A DNA stretch of 64,000 nucleotides from Nocardia brasiliensis IFM 10847 (lineage in GTDB: Bacteria; Actinomycetota; Actinomycetes; Mycobacteriales; Mycobacteriaceae), in contig NZ_BAUA01000152.1 in assembly GCF_000710915.1 (NCBI RefSeq), positions 31,010-95,009 on the forward strand. The letters run 5' to 3'. Under the pieces are notes generated by a model. It was given only the letters and a program-made list of their open reading frames with translations, was not told the DNA's origin and searched no databases. This document shows, in pieces, positions 43,349 to 51,985 of the stretch. Each line of letters begins with the position of its first letter. The stretch's first letter is position 1. The translations under genes and the position numbers were made by a program.

Positions 43349-43659
43349 TGCGGAGACTCCAGGCGTTCGTACTACAAGCCTCGTGAGAGTAGGCAGCAAA
43401 CCGTGCACGCGTATCGGAAATCGCCCACAAACCACCGCTGGGAGTGTGAATCCGTGCCAGGCAGAAAGACATTGACGCACCGGCCGCCGGAAACATTTCC
43501 CCCGCCACTCCGGACGACATGTTTGCCACCGCCGCACCGCGATGGTTCTATTGGCCCGCGCCGAATGGTTTGTGGCCCGACATCTGATGACGGACTTGGC
43601 ATCGAGGCAGCCGATCTGCTGAGCAGACCTGTTGTATCGGCGAAAGGAACCGTGCCTCG
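43349..43659. other. Divergent promoter region, P450 and secreted lipase
   Basis: About 310 bp with no gene I can support. It is less GC-rich than its flanks and presumably holds the two divergent promoters. I did not find a convincing dyad. Confidence 0.4.
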
Positions 43660-44580
43660 ATGGCTGCCCGTCGGTGTCGCTGGGGTGTTGTCGCACTTGC
43701 CGTGGCCGTCGCGGTGCTGCTCGCCGCCGCACCCGCGGCCGCCGAAACCGGCGCGGACTGGACCACACCGCCCACCGGCGCGAACGACTGGACCTGTGTG
43801 CCCGCGGCGGCCTACCCGCAACCCGTGCTGCTGGTGCACGGCACGTGGGACAACCAGAGCGCCTGGGACACGCTCGCACCGCAGCTGAAAGCGCATGGCG
43901 TGTGCGTGTTCTCGCTCAATTACGGGCACGCGCCCACCAGCATGCGCGGGGCGGTGCCCGGCGTGTTCGGCACCGCCGATATCCGCACCTCGGCCAAGGA
44001 GTTCGCCGCGTTCGTCGCCCGGGTACGCGCCGCCACGGGCGCGGCGCGGGTGGATATCGTCGCCCATTCGCAGGGCGGCCCGCTGGCGCGGCAATATCTG
44101 CGCTTCGAAGGCGGCGCGGACCGCGCCGCCCCCGCCCGGAACAAGGTCGACCATCTCGTCACCATCGCCGCCACCCATCACGGCACCACCGCGGACGGGC
44201 TCGGCTATCTACTACCCACCGGCAGCGCCTCGGCGCTGTCGGACGGCATGATCGCCAGGGTGCTCGGCACCGCCGCCGCCCAGCAGCTGGCGAGCAGCGA
44301 ATTCCTGCGGACGCTGAACGCCGCGGGCGACACCGAACCCGGCATCCACTACACCGCGATCGCGACCCGGGTCGACCACGTGGTCACCCCGCCGGAAGCG
44401 ACCTTCCTGCGCGCCGGCGTCGGCGCCACCGTCGACAATGTCTGGGTGCAGGACGTGTGTCCCACCGACACCTATCACCACGGCATCCTGCCGAACTCGC
44501 CCGCGGTCGCCTATTTGGTGCACAAAGCGCTCGGGCTGCCGTATTCCGACGACCCGTGCCCGGCCGAACAACCGGAATAG
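43660..44580 (+). CDS. Secreted class 2 / LipA-like alpha/beta lipase
   Basis: A 306-residue exported lipase. The signal peptide is GVVALAVAVAVLLAAAPAAA. The lipase core has VLLVHGTWDNQSAWDTLAPQ, the nucleophile motif IVAHSQGGPLARQY and a THHGTT motif, with a likely His near TYHHGILPNSPAV. Paired cysteines (CVPA and VCPTD, DDPCP) would stabilise it outside the cell. It is the kind of extracellular lipase common in Nocardia. The ATG at 43660 has a weak ribosome binding site (AAAGGA, long spacing). Confidence 0.88.
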   Translation: MAARRCRWGVVALAVAVAVLLAAAPAAAETGADWTTPPTGANDWTCVPAAAYPQPVLLVHGTWDNQSAWDTLAPQLKAHGVCVFSLNYGHAPTSMRGAVPGVFGTADIRTSAKEFAAFVARVRAATGAARVDIVAHSQGGPLARQYLRFEGGADRAAPARNKVDHLVTIAATHHGTTADGLGYLLPTGSASALSDGMIARVLGTAAAQQLASSEFLRTLNAAGDTEPGIHYTAIATRVDHVVTPPEATFLRAGVGATVDNVWVQDVCPTDTYHHGILPNSPAVAYLVHKALGLPYSDDPCPAEQPE

Positions 44581-44748
44581 CACAATTCCAACCCCCGATC
44601 CGAGGGGCGAAAACCAGACCGAGAACCCGGTTCGAACAGGCAAAACACCGTATGGACACGCCGAGAGCGGCGCGCGCATCATGATGCTACGTCCGGTGCC
44701 GTTTGTCGGGGGAACGTCAAAGGAAACCCGCACGGATTGGAAAGACCC

Positions 44749-45288
44749 ATGTTTATCAAGAAATTGGTGGCGACCGCAGTATTCGCCATCGCGGCCACCG
44801 GAATCGCCATGGCGACGGCCCACGGCGAAGCGGAATTGGCCGATATCAGCGTCAGCGCGGTGGACGGCCCGATCGGCTATACGACGACACTCGCCGCCGA
44901 TCACTCCTCGGCCACGGTCACCCTGGCGTCGGGCCGGTTCGTCCTGACACCGGACGCGGTCCAGGTGCTCGCCGACGACGGCGCGGTGGTCGGCGCGATT
45001 CCGACGACCTTGCGCGTGGACGCGGGCCGAACCCTTTCCGTCACACCGGCTTTGGCCAGTGACACCGCGTTGACCCTGACCCCGGTGGGCGGGCCCACCC
45101 CGGTCGCGGCCAGCTCCCAGGATCTGCCGTTCATGCACACCGTCGGCGGCGGTGGCGCCATCCTGGCCGGCGCGGTGGTCGGCTGCGTGGTCGGCATCCT
45201 GATCGGGATCTGGTTCTTCCTGGTCGGCGCCATCATCGGCTGCGCCATCGGTGCCGCTATCGGCGGTTTCATCGGCGCCGTGTCGTAG
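44749..45288 (+). CDS. Small exported protein with C-terminal glycine-zipper membrane region
   Basis: A 179-residue protein I do not recognise. It has an N-terminal signal-like segment (FIKKLVATAVFAIAATGIAM). The middle domain is small and beta-rich. The C-terminus is an unusually glycine/alanine-rich hydrophobic stretch (GGGGAILAGAVVGCVVGILI, GIWFFLVGAIIGCAIGAAIG) of the glycine-zipper kind, able to oligomerise in a membrane. The ATG at 44749 has GGAAAG upstream. It lies 168 bp after the secreted lipase gene and ends before a strong terminator. Small Nocardia-family proteins of this form are common but uncharacterised. Confidence 0.72.
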   Translation: MFIKKLVATAVFAIAATGIAMATAHGEAELADISVSAVDGPIGYTTTLAADHSSATVTLASGRFVLTPDAVQVLADDGAVVGAIPTTLRVDAGRTLSVTPALASDTALTLTPVGGPTPVAASSQDLPFMHTVGGGGAILAGAVVGCVVGILIGIWFFLVGAIIGCAIGAAIGGFIGAVS

Positions 45289-45310
45289 CCGTTCCCTGGT
45301 TCCCGCCCGC

Positions 45311-45339
45311 AGTCGGGTCCGGTAGCCCCGGACCCGGCT
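45311..45339. terminator. Hairpin terminator, convergent genes
   Basis: A 12-bp stem with one mismatch pairs AGTCGGGTCCGG (45311-45322) with CCGGACCCGGCT (45328-45339). It lies between the glycine-zipper gene and the convergent hypothetical gene ending at 45343. Confidence 0.7.
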
Positions 45340-45342
45340 GCG

Positions 45343-45933
45343 CTATACGCAGTATTCGCAAGCGCCGCTGGCCGGCAGTTGGATGAAGCACTGCGCGCAG
45401 ACCGCGGGACGCGTCGGCTGCGGCTTGACCTCCGTTTGCACGGCGGTGCTCACCGAACGGCGACCCGCCACTTTCGGCGTGAGCGGCGGCACGCCCATCT
45501 CCGCGGGCATGGCCGCGCCGTGGAATTCGTAACACTGCCACCGGGCGTACGCGGCGTGCGTCTCCAGATCGTTCGGGATCGGCAGGCCCGCGAGTTCGAG
45601 CACGTACTTGTAGGTGTCGCCGACGGTGTGATTGCGGCGCACGCACAGCGCGGTGAGCGGCGGCTCGCCCGCTTTGTGGCAGCGCCGGGCGATCTTGCGC
45701 AGGATCGCGTCCATCCAGGTGCGGGTCGGGGCCGCGGTGTGCACCCCGGACGCCTCCTGCACCCGCTCGGCCAATTCGTTCACGGTGATGAAATGCCCAT
45801 ACCCCGTGGCGATTTCGGAGAGTTCCGCGTGCGCGGCCAAGGCCCACGCCACTGTCGCCTCCCGCAACGACACCGCCGTGCCGTCACCCGCCCGCCATGC
45901 TCCCGCCGTCGTGGGTACCGAATTTCTGATCAC
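45343..45933 (-). CDS. Hypothetical protein with C-terminal zinc-ribbon-like motif
   Basis: A 196-residue soluble protein. The helical N-terminal part contains SEIATGYGHFITVNELAERV, then PTRTWMDAILRKIARRCHKA and PPLTALCVRRNHTVGDTYKY. The last residues form a C-x2-C ... C-x2-C motif (CAQCFIQLPASGACEYC), a probable zinc ribbon. I recall similar actinobacterial proteins of unknown function. The helical domain has the look of a DNA- or nucleotide-related module, but this is not established. It has no obvious operon partner. The NmrA gene ends 9 bp from its start on the same strand. Confidence 0.7.
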   Translation of the reverse strand: MIRNSVPTTAGAWRAGDGTAVSLREATVAWALAAHAELSEIATGYGHFITVNELAERVQEASGVHTAAPTRTWMDAILRKIARRCHKAGEPPLTALCVRRNHTVGDTYKYVLELAGLPIPNDLETHAAYARWQCYEFHGAAMPAEMGVPPLTPKVAGRRSVSTAVQTEVKPQPTRPAVCAQCFIQLPASGACEYCV

Positions 45934-45942
45934 CGGACCAAG

Positions 45943-46806
45943 TTATCGCGCCGCCCCCGGAACCGACGAATGACCTGGCAGCGCGTTGCGCACGAAGTCG
46001 GCGAAGGAGCGCGGCGGGCGGCCGGTGACGCGGGCGACGGTATCGGTCACCCGATCCTCGGCGCCGCCGCGAATGTCGTCGTCCAGCTGCGCGAGCGCGG
46101 CGGCGAAATCCCGAGGCAGGCCGAATTCGATATGCCGAGCGGTGAGTTCGGCCACCGATACCGACCGGTGCGTGACCGCCCGGCCGAGCCGCGCGGTGAG
46201 GATCGCGGCCGCCTCGCCGTAGCCGAGGGCCGCGGGGCCGGTCAGAATGTGTTCGGTGTCGTGCGGAGCCGGGTCGGTGAGCGCGTGCCCGGCGACCGCG
46301 GCGATATCGTCCGCGTCGATGAACGCCACCCGACCCGTGCCGGTGGCCGTGACGATCTCTCCGTCCCGCACGCCCAGCGCGACACTGTGGTCACCGGTGA
46401 AGTTCTGCATGAACCAGGACGGACGCAGCACCGTCCACTCCACCGCGATGTCGCGCACCAGCCCGTAGAGCGCGCCCAACCCGGTCGGACCGGCGGGCAC
46501 GGCGGACGAGCCGAGCAGCACCACTCGCTGGACCCCTTCGCGCACAGCGGTCTTCAAGAACGGCTCGACCAGCGGCACCGGTTCGTGCACGCCGATCGGG
46601 GCGACCAGGTACAGCGCGGACACCCCGGTCGTCGCGGGCGCATGTGTCGCGGAGTCGGTCCAGTCGAATCGCACCTGCCCGGGCGCGGTGCCCGGAGTGC
46701 GCGTCGCCAGGCGCAGCGCGACGTCGCGCTCCCGGAGAAACTCCGCGACACGACGTCCCGTGGTCCCGGTCGCTCCGATGACCAGCACCTCACCCACGGT
46801 CGCCAC
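45943..46806 (-). CDS. NmrA-like NAD(P)-binding protein
   Basis: A 287-residue atypical SDR (NmrA/NAD(P)H-azoreductase-like). The N-terminal Rossmann motif is VLVIGATGTTGRRVAEFL, with LVAPIGVHEP and VLRPSWFMQNF in the middle. No canonical YxxxK dyad is clear, as usual for NmrA-like proteins, which may be sensors or reductases. It overlaps the SnoaL-like gene at 46790 by 17 bp, which indicates one operon. Operators in the divergent region suggest control by the TetR protein at 47316. Confidence 0.87.
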   Translation of the reverse strand: MATVGEVLVIGATGTTGRRVAEFLRERDVALRLATRTPGTAPGQVRFDWTDSATHAPATTGVSALYLVAPIGVHEPVPLVEPFLKTAVREGVQRVVLLGSSAVPAGPTGLGALYGLVRDIAVEWTVLRPSWFMQNFTGDHSVALGVRDGEIVTATGTGRVAFIDADDIAAVAGHALTDPAPHDTEHILTGPAALGYGEAAAILTARLGRAVTHRSVSVAELTARHIEFGLPRDFAAALAQLDDDIRGGAEDRVTDTVARVTGRPPRSFADFVRNALPGHSSVPGAAR

Positions 46807-47239
46807 CTGAGAAAGCGCTTGTCAGTTCCTCGGCGCCGCCGAGCAGGTCTGCGGCGGCCAACGGGTTCCAATAGTCGCGATAGTGCTGAATTCTGCTGTA
46901 CCGCACAGTGATCACCGCGACGTAGCGCATGCGGTACGGCTTGCCGGTGGCGACGACGCGGCCCGCCGCCTCGAATTCGACGATCACGACCTCCGGATCG
47001 ACGCTCTGATGCACCGTCCGAGAGGTGATTTCGCGCAGATCCAGAATCGACGGATAGTCGCGCAGGTATTCCGCGATCGCGGCGCGGCCTACCAGCCGCT
47101 CCGGATAGCCGGGCGGGGCGAACGGAAACTCGAGCACGCCTTCGCGCGCCCACAGGTCCGCGAATCCGCTCATGTCCTGCGCGAGCAGCAGCGACAGCGC
47201 GCGGTCGACGACTTCACCAGGGTTCAACATCTCTCCCAC
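46790..47239 (-). CDS. SnoaL-like / NTF2-fold protein
   Basis: A 149-residue SnoaL-like domain (GEVVDRALSLLLAQDMSGFA, VLEFPFAPPGYPERLVGRAA, VRYSRIQHYRDYWNP). It could start at GTG 47239 or ATG 47230. A GGGAGAG precedes the ATG at short spacing. It is co-transcribed with the NmrA gene and overlaps it by 17 bp. The pair is divergent from the TetR gene and shares its operator region. Function likely concerns an oxidised or isomerised small molecule. Confidence 0.85.
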   Translation of the reverse strand: MGEMLNPGEVVDRALSLLLAQDMSGFADLWAREGVLEFPFAPPGYPERLVGRAAIAEYLRDYPSILDLREITSRTVHQSVDPEVVIVEFEAAGRVVATGKPYRMRYVAVITVRYSRIQHYRDYWNPLAAADLLGGAEELTSAFSGGDRG

Positions 47240-47244
47240 TTCAC

Positions 47245-47301
47245 GACGGGACGGTACCGTCCCGTCCTAATCTACGCGGGACGGGACCGTATCGTCCACT
47301 C
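47245..47301. promoter_or_regulatory. Tandem TetR operators between divergent genes
   Basis: A perfect 22-bp palindrome is formed by arms GACGGGACGGT and its complement at 47245-47266. A second, imperfect copy (18 of 22 matching) is at 47280-47301. The centres are 35 bp apart. They lie between the SnoaL-like gene (start 47239) and the TetR gene (start 47316), so the same protein could repress both. Confidence 0.75.
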
Positions 47302-47315
47302 GGTACACTCGGCCG

Positions 47316-47909
47316 ATGACTCGACGCACCCCGACCGGCGCCGCCGTCCTGCAACCGGAGATCACCAAGTCGATCACCGAGGCCGTGCTGGACGAACTCG
47401 CCGAACAGGGTTTCGCCAGGATGTCGATGGAGGCGGTCGCGAAGCGAGCGGGCGTCGGCAAGAGCGCGCTGTACCGCCGCTGGCCGTCCAAGCTGGAGAT
47501 GGCGCTCGCGGTGCTCGCGGAGTTCAGTGTGTCCCGCGCGACCGTCGCGGACACCGGCTCGCTGCGCGGTGACCTCCGAGAAACCCTGGACGGATTGCTG
47601 GAATGGCTGACCCACCCCCGGTTTTCCCGCATCCTGCCCGACCTCGTCGCCGAAACGGCGCGCAATCCCGAGCTGGCCGAATTCGTCGACACGATGATCG
47701 GCACGCCCCGGCGCACCCGCGGTGCCGAACTACTGCGTCGCGCCATCGATCGCGGCGAGCTGCCGGCGGACCTGAACATCGAACTCGCGCTCGATGTCGT
47801 CGCCGCTCCGCTCTACTGGCGACTGTCGGTCCGCAGCGCCCCGATCGACTCCGATTACCTCGACACCCTGACCGATCTGCTGTTGCGCGCGCTGGGCGCA
47901 CCGACCTGA
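47316..47909 (+). CDS. TetR family transcriptional regulator
   Basis: A 197-residue regulator with the DNA-binding region QGFARMSMEAVAKRAGVGKS, then ALYRRWPSKLEMALAVLAEF, and a C-terminal TetR_C-like domain. It is divergent from the SnoaL-like/NmrA pair and two operator copies lie directly upstream, consistent with autoregulation and control of the pair. The stop is one base from the stop of the convergent kup gene. Confidence 0.9.
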   Translation: MTRRTPTGAAVLQPEITKSITEAVLDELAEQGFARMSMEAVAKRAGVGKSALYRRWPSKLEMALAVLAEFSVSRATVADTGSLRGDLRETLDGLLEWLTHPRFSRILPDLVAETARNPELAEFVDTMIGTPRRTRGAELLRRAIDRGELPADLNIELALDVVAAPLYWRLSVRSAPIDSDYLDTLTDLLLRALGAPT

Positions 47910-47910
47910 G

Positions 47911-49848
47911 CTACACCTCGACGCGGGACCCCATGATCACGGTGCGCTCGCCGGGCAGGCCGAAATACTCCGCGGCGTCGGCGCTGATATAGGACGTGGC
48001 GATGAACAGATGCTTGCGCCAGGTCGCCATGGTCGGCGCCGGGCCGCGCTTCAGTTCGATCTTCGACAGGAAGTAGGAGGCCCCGTCGACCGAGAGCTGT
48101 CCCTCGGTGGACGCGGGATCGAGCAGCCGCAGGGTGTGCGGGATGTTCGGCGTCTCCATATAGCCGAAACGCGCTGTCACATGGATGATCCCGTCGTCGC
48201 CGTAGCCCAGCGCGTCGACCTCGGTGCGCGCGGCGTCCGGGACGCGCGGCACCGGCTCGGTCTCGATCGAGAGGATCACCACGTGCTCGTGCAGCACGTG
48301 GTTGTGTTCGACATTGGCGCGCATCGCCAGCGGCGTGGTCTGTTTGCCACGGTTCAGGAACACCGCGGTGCCCGGGACGCGGCGCAACGGCGGGCGCCGC
48401 TCGCGCAGCTCCTCGATGAACGCGCGCAGCGAGCCCTCCTTCTCCTCGCGCGCCCTGGTGACGACCACCCGCCCGCGCGCCCAGGTGGTCATCACGGTGA
48501 ACGCGGTGAGTGCGATCAACAGCGGCAACCACGCACCGTGCACCAGCTTGGTCAGGTTCGCCGCGAAGAACATCAGGTCGACCAGCAGCAGCGGGACGGC
48601 GCCGAGCAGTACGAGCCACAGCGGGGCCCGCCATTTCACCCGCACCATGTAGAAGAACAGCAGCGTCGCGATCGTGATCGTGCCGGTCACCGCCATTCCG
48701 AAGGCGTAGGCCAGCGCGGCCGAACTGCGGAAGGCCAGCACCAAGGTGATCACCGAAACCATCAGCACCCAATTGATCCACGGCACATAGATCTGCCCGA
48801 TGGTCGACTCCGAGGTGTGCGTCACCCGCAGCCGCGGCAGGTAGCCGAGCTGCGCGGCCTGCGCGGCCACCGAGTAGGCGCCGGTGATCACCGCCTGCGA
48901 GGCGATCACCGTCGCCGCCGTCGCGATCAGCACCATCGGCAGCCGCGCCCAGCCCGGTGCCAGCAGAAAGAACGGGCTGCCCACCGCGGTCTCGTCGCCG
49001 AGCAGCAGCGCGCCCTGCCCGAGGTAACTCAACGTGCACGCGGGCAGTACCAGACCGAGCCAGCCGTGCGTGATCGCCCTGCGGCCGAAGTGGCCCATAT
49101 CCGCGTACAGCGCCTCCGCGCCGGTGACCGCCAGTACCACCGCCGCCAAGGCGAAGAAGGCGATGCCGAAATGTCCGGCCATGAAGCCCAGCGCGTAGGT
49201 CGGCGACAACGCCTTCAGGATTTCCGGATGCCCGGCGATGCCGCCGATACCGCAGGCCCCGATCGCGCCGAACCAGACGATCATCACCGGCCCGAACAGT
49301 CGGCCGACCGCGGCGGTGCCGCGGCGCTGCACCACGAACAGCGCCACGATGATCACCACCGTGATCGGCACGACCAGCTCCGCCAGCTCCGGCTGGACCA
49401 CCTTCACGCCTTCCACGGCGGACAGCACCGAGATCGCCGGGGTGATCATGCTGTCGCCGAAAAACAGTGCGGCACCGAAGATGCCGACCGCGGCCAGGAC
49501 GGCGGTGCCCCGGCTGCGGGCACCGCCCATCCGGCGCAGCAGCGTGATCAGCGCCATGATCCCGCCTTCGCCGTCGTTGTCGACGCGCAGGATCAGCGTC
49601 ACGTAGGTGAGCGTGACGATCAGCATCACCGACCAGAAGATCAGCGAGACGATGCCGTAGATGTTGTCCGCGCTGAGCGGCACCGGATGCGGGTCGCCGG
49701 GATCGAACACGGTCTGCAGCGTGTAGATCGGGCTGGTGCCGATATCGCCGAACACGACGCCGAGCGCGCCGACCACCACCGCGAGGCGCGTGGTGGGCAG
49801 CCGCTGCGGCGGGAGGGTCTGCACTGCCCCTGGTGACTCGGTGGTCAT
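47911..49848 (-). CDS. kup: Low-affinity potassium uptake protein, KUP/HAK family
   Basis: A 645-residue membrane protein. The N-terminal signature is ALGVVFGDIGTSPIYTLQTV, followed by about 12 membrane segments with family motifs GEGGIMALITLLRR, AALFFGDSMITPAISVLSAV and LPRLRVTHTSESTIGQIYVP. The soluble C-terminal domain (about 200 residues) is complete. It takes up K+ with protons. ATG 49848 has GAGGAG 6-7 nt upstream. It is monocistronic and convergent with the TetR gene. Confidence 0.95.
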   Translation of the reverse strand: MTTESPGAVQTLPPQRLPTTRLAVVVGALGVVFGDIGTSPIYTLQTVFDPGDPHPVPLSADNIYGIVSLIFWSVMLIVTLTYVTLILRVDNDGEGGIMALITLLRRMGGARSRGTAVLAAVGIFGAALFFGDSMITPAISVLSAVEGVKVVQPELAELVVPITVVIIVALFVVQRRGTAAVGRLFGPVMIVWFGAIGACGIGGIAGHPEILKALSPTYALGFMAGHFGIAFFALAAVVLAVTGAEALYADMGHFGRRAITHGWLGLVLPACTLSYLGQGALLLGDETAVGSPFFLLAPGWARLPMVLIATAATVIASQAVITGAYSVAAQAAQLGYLPRLRVTHTSESTIGQIYVPWINWVLMVSVITLVLAFRSSAALAYAFGMAVTGTITIATLLFFYMVRVKWRAPLWLVLLGAVPLLLVDLMFFAANLTKLVHGAWLPLLIALTAFTVMTTWARGRVVVTRAREEKEGSLRAFIEELRERRPPLRRVPGTAVFLNRGKQTTPLAMRANVEHNHVLHEHVVILSIETEPVPRVPDAARTEVDALGYGDDGIIHVTARFGYMETPNIPHTLRLLDPASTEGQLSVDGASYFLSKIELKRGPAPTMATWRKHLFIATSYISADAAEYFGLPGERTVIMGSRVEV

Positions 49849-50062
49849 GGCCTGCTCCTCGTTACGGTGGCCCCTATCGTCGCGCGCGGGGCCGCGTCGG
49901 CGCAGTACCGACGCGATGTGCACACCGCATCCGCGCAAAACAGGCCGGGCTCAGACGGCGTCCGCCTCCGGCGGGCCACTGCCCGAAACGGTGCCGCGGT
50001 ATGCGCGGGTCGCCGCGCCGAATACGCTTGTCCGCCATGGCAGAACGCACTACCGTGCCGAT

Positions 50063-50719
50063 GTGGACCTCTTCTCCCGCACATGGACGGCGTTGCGCTC
50101 GGCGGTGGCCGAGCTCCGAGACGAAGACTTCGCCCGGCCCTCTGGCTGCACGGGGTGGTTGGTGCGAGACCTGGTGTGCCACTTGATCATCGACGCACAG
50201 GATGTGCTGATCACCCTGGTGACGCCCGCCGATGGTGAGCCGACCCGAGACGCGGTGACCTACTGGGCCGTCGCCGAGACCCCGCCGACCGGCGACGACC
50301 CGCTCGACGCGCTGATCGTCCGGTTGGCCGCCGCTTACGAGAAGCCGCAGCTGCTCTGGCTGCACCTCGACGACGTCGGCTCCGCCGCAGGCCGCGCCGC
50401 CGAGCTCGCCGACCCCGAACAGCTGATCAGCACCCAGGGCCAGGTCCTCACCACCGGCGACTACCTCGGCGCCTACGTCCTCGAATGGACCCTGCACCAC
50501 CTCGACCTCATCGCCGACCTCCCCGACGCGACACCCCCGCCCGCGGAAGGACTCGCCCGCACCCGCGACATGCTCGAACAGATCGCCGGAGCCGCCTTCC
50601 CCGAGTCGTTCACCGATACCGACGCACTGCTCGTCGGCACCGGACGACGCGTCGCGACCGAGGCGGAGCAGGCCGAACTCGGCGAGCTGGCCGCGAAGCT
50701 CCCCCTCGTCCTCGGGTAA
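50063..50719 (+). CDS. Maleylpyruvate isomerase N-terminal (DinB-like) domain protein
   Basis: A 218-residue helical-bundle protein of the MDMPI/DinB-like superfamily. It begins DLFSRTWTALRSAVAELRDE, contains GCTGWLVRDLVCHLIIDAQD and has VLEWTLHHLDLIADL. The H-x-(metal) residues of the three-His site seem to be His in VCHL and HHLD. These proteins are thiol transferases or mycothiol-dependent enzymes. GTG 50063 is preferred because the conserved fold begins there. No ribosome binding site was seen. Confidence 0.83.
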   Translation: MDLFSRTWTALRSAVAELRDEDFARPSGCTGWLVRDLVCHLIIDAQDVLITLVTPADGEPTRDAVTYWAVAETPPTGDDPLDALIVRLAAAYEKPQLLWLHLDDVGSAAGRAAELADPEQLISTQGQVLTTGDYLGAYVLEWTLHHLDLIADLPDATPPPAEGLARTRDMLEQIAGAAFPESFTDTDALLVGTGRRVATEAEQAELGELAAKLPLVLG

Positions 50720-50743
50720 CCGATTGCGGTAGAACAGATTTCA

Positions 50744-50848
50744 TTACTGGTAGCTCGGATAGTCGATGTATCCGGCATCGGTGTTCGTGTACCAGGTGTC
50801 CCGGTCGGTCTCGCCCATCGGCACGCCGGTCCGGAAGCGTCCGCTCAC
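50744..50848 (-). pseudogene. Probable 3' remnant of an old yellow enzyme gene
   Basis: Thirty-four codons and a TAA read FRTGVPMGETDRDTWY...DAGYIDYPSYQ. This resembles the C-terminus of alkene reductases/old yellow enzymes, which often end in RTGAPL-NEPD-FYGG-GYTDYP. No start codon with the preceding barrel is present, so only the tail remains. The assignment rests on a short match. Confidence 0.5.
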
Positions 50849-50863
50849 TACGCTGAAAGCTGA

Positions 50864-50971
50864 CGTCGACGGCAGATCACCGACCTGCAACACACCCGCG
50901 ACGAACTCGACCTGGTCAGCGAAAACGCAGCGGACGCCGCGACCGGCGGCGTCCGCTGCACCCCTCAGTAA
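50864..50971 (+). pseudogene. Possible 3' remnant of a MerR-type regulator gene
   Basis: Thirty-five codons and a TAA read RRRQITDLQHTRDELDLVSE followed by NAADAATGG. The pattern of L-x2-TRD-x-LD is usual for the coiled-coil dimerisation helix of MerR-like proteins. A stop codon at 50861-50863 directly precedes it, so nothing remains of the helix-turn-helix. It overlaps the terminator hairpin of the next operon. It is a low-confidence call. Confidence 0.4.
50927..50959 (-). terminator. Rho-independent terminator of the sugar operon
   Basis: A perfect 14-bp stem with arms GCAGCGGACGCCGC and its complement, and a 5-nt loop. On the minus strand it is followed by GTTTTC, and it lies 19 bp after the isomerase stop at 50978. 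Confidence 0.85.
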
Positions 50972-50977
50972 TCCCCT

Positions 50978-51985
50978 TCAGTGCTCGTGGCTGAACGCCG
51001 CATCGAACGCGGCGGTCGGCGGGGTGACCGCGTTGTAGCCCCGAATGAAGGCCAGGGCTTCGGGCGCGCCCGCTAACCGGTCCATGCCCGCGTCTTCCCA
51101 TTCGATCGAGATCGGTCCGTCGTAACCGATGGCGTTGAGCGCGCGGAAGCAGTCCTCCCACGGCACGTCACCGCGGCCGGTGGACACGAAATCCCAGCCG
51201 CGCCGCAGATCGCCCCAGGGCAGATGCGAGGACAGGCGGCCGCGCCGGCCGTCGCCGCAGCGCAGCTTGGTGTCCTTGCAGTCGACGTGGTAGATCCGGT
51301 CCGCGAAATCGAGTATGAACGTGACCGGATCGAGGTCCTGCCAGAGGAAATGCGAAGGGTCCCAGTTCAATCCGAAAGCCGGACGGTTGCCGACGGCGGC
51401 CAGTGCCCGCGACGTGGTCCAGTAGTCGTAGGCGATCTCGCTCGGATGCACCTCGTGTGCGAAGCGGACACCTTCGGTGTCGAAGACATCGAGGATCGGA
51501 TTCCAGCGATCCGCGAAATCCTGGTAACCGCGCTCAACGGTCTCCTGCGACACCGGTGGGAACATCGCCACCGTGTGCCAGATGCTGGAGCCGGTGAAGC
51601 CGACCACCGTGCGCACACCGAGTTGCGCTGCCGCCCTAGCGGTATCGGCCAGCTCGGCCGCGGCCCGGCGGCGCACGCCTTCCGGCTCGCCGTCCCCCCA
51701 GACGCGGGCCGGGACGATTGCGCGATGCCGTTCGTCGATCGGATGATCACACACCGCCTGCCCGACCAAGTGATTGGACAACGCGAAGACCTGCAGACCG
51801 TGGCGTTCCAGCGTCTTGCGCTTCTCGGCAACGTAATTCGGCTCGGCCAGCGCCCTGTCCACTTCGAAATGATCTCCGGAGCACGCGATTTCGATTCCGT
51901 CGTAACCCCAGCCCGCAGCCAGCGCACAGACTTGCTCGAACGGCAGATCGGCCCACTGGCCGGTGAACAGCGTGACAGGTCTCAT
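50978..51985 (-). CDS. Sugar phosphate isomerase/epimerase family protein (AP endonuclease 2-like TIM barrel)
   Basis: A 335-residue TIM barrel of the xylose isomerase-like/AP_endonuc_2 superfamily. Typical strands are DGIEIACSGDHFEVD, VRFAHEVHPSEIAYDY, FGLNWDPSHFLWQDLDPVTF, IYHVDCKDTKL and ISIEWEDAGM. The metal ligands are the Glu and His of the HEVHP and ... WDPSH motifs. ATG 51985 has GGAGG 8 nt upstream and overlaps the upstream gene's stop by 4 bp. It is the last gene of the operon and probably acts after the dehydrogenase, on a keto sugar or cyclitol. Confidence 0.9.
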   Translation of the reverse strand: MRPVTLFTGQWADLPFEQVCALAAGWGYDGIEIACSGDHFEVDRALAEPNYVAEKRKTLERHGLQVFALSNHLVGQAVCDHPIDERHRAIVPARVWGDGEPEGVRRRAAAELADTARAAAQLGVRTVVGFTGSSIWHTVAMFPPVSQETVERGYQDFADRWNPILDVFDTEGVRFAHEVHPSEIAYDYWTTSRALAAVGNRPAFGLNWDPSHFLWQDLDPVTFILDFADRIYHVDCKDTKLRCGDGRRGRLSSHLPWGDLRRGWDFVSTGRGDVPWEDCFRALNAIGYDGPISIEWEDAGMDRLAGAPEALAFIRGYNAVTPPTAAFDAAFSHEH

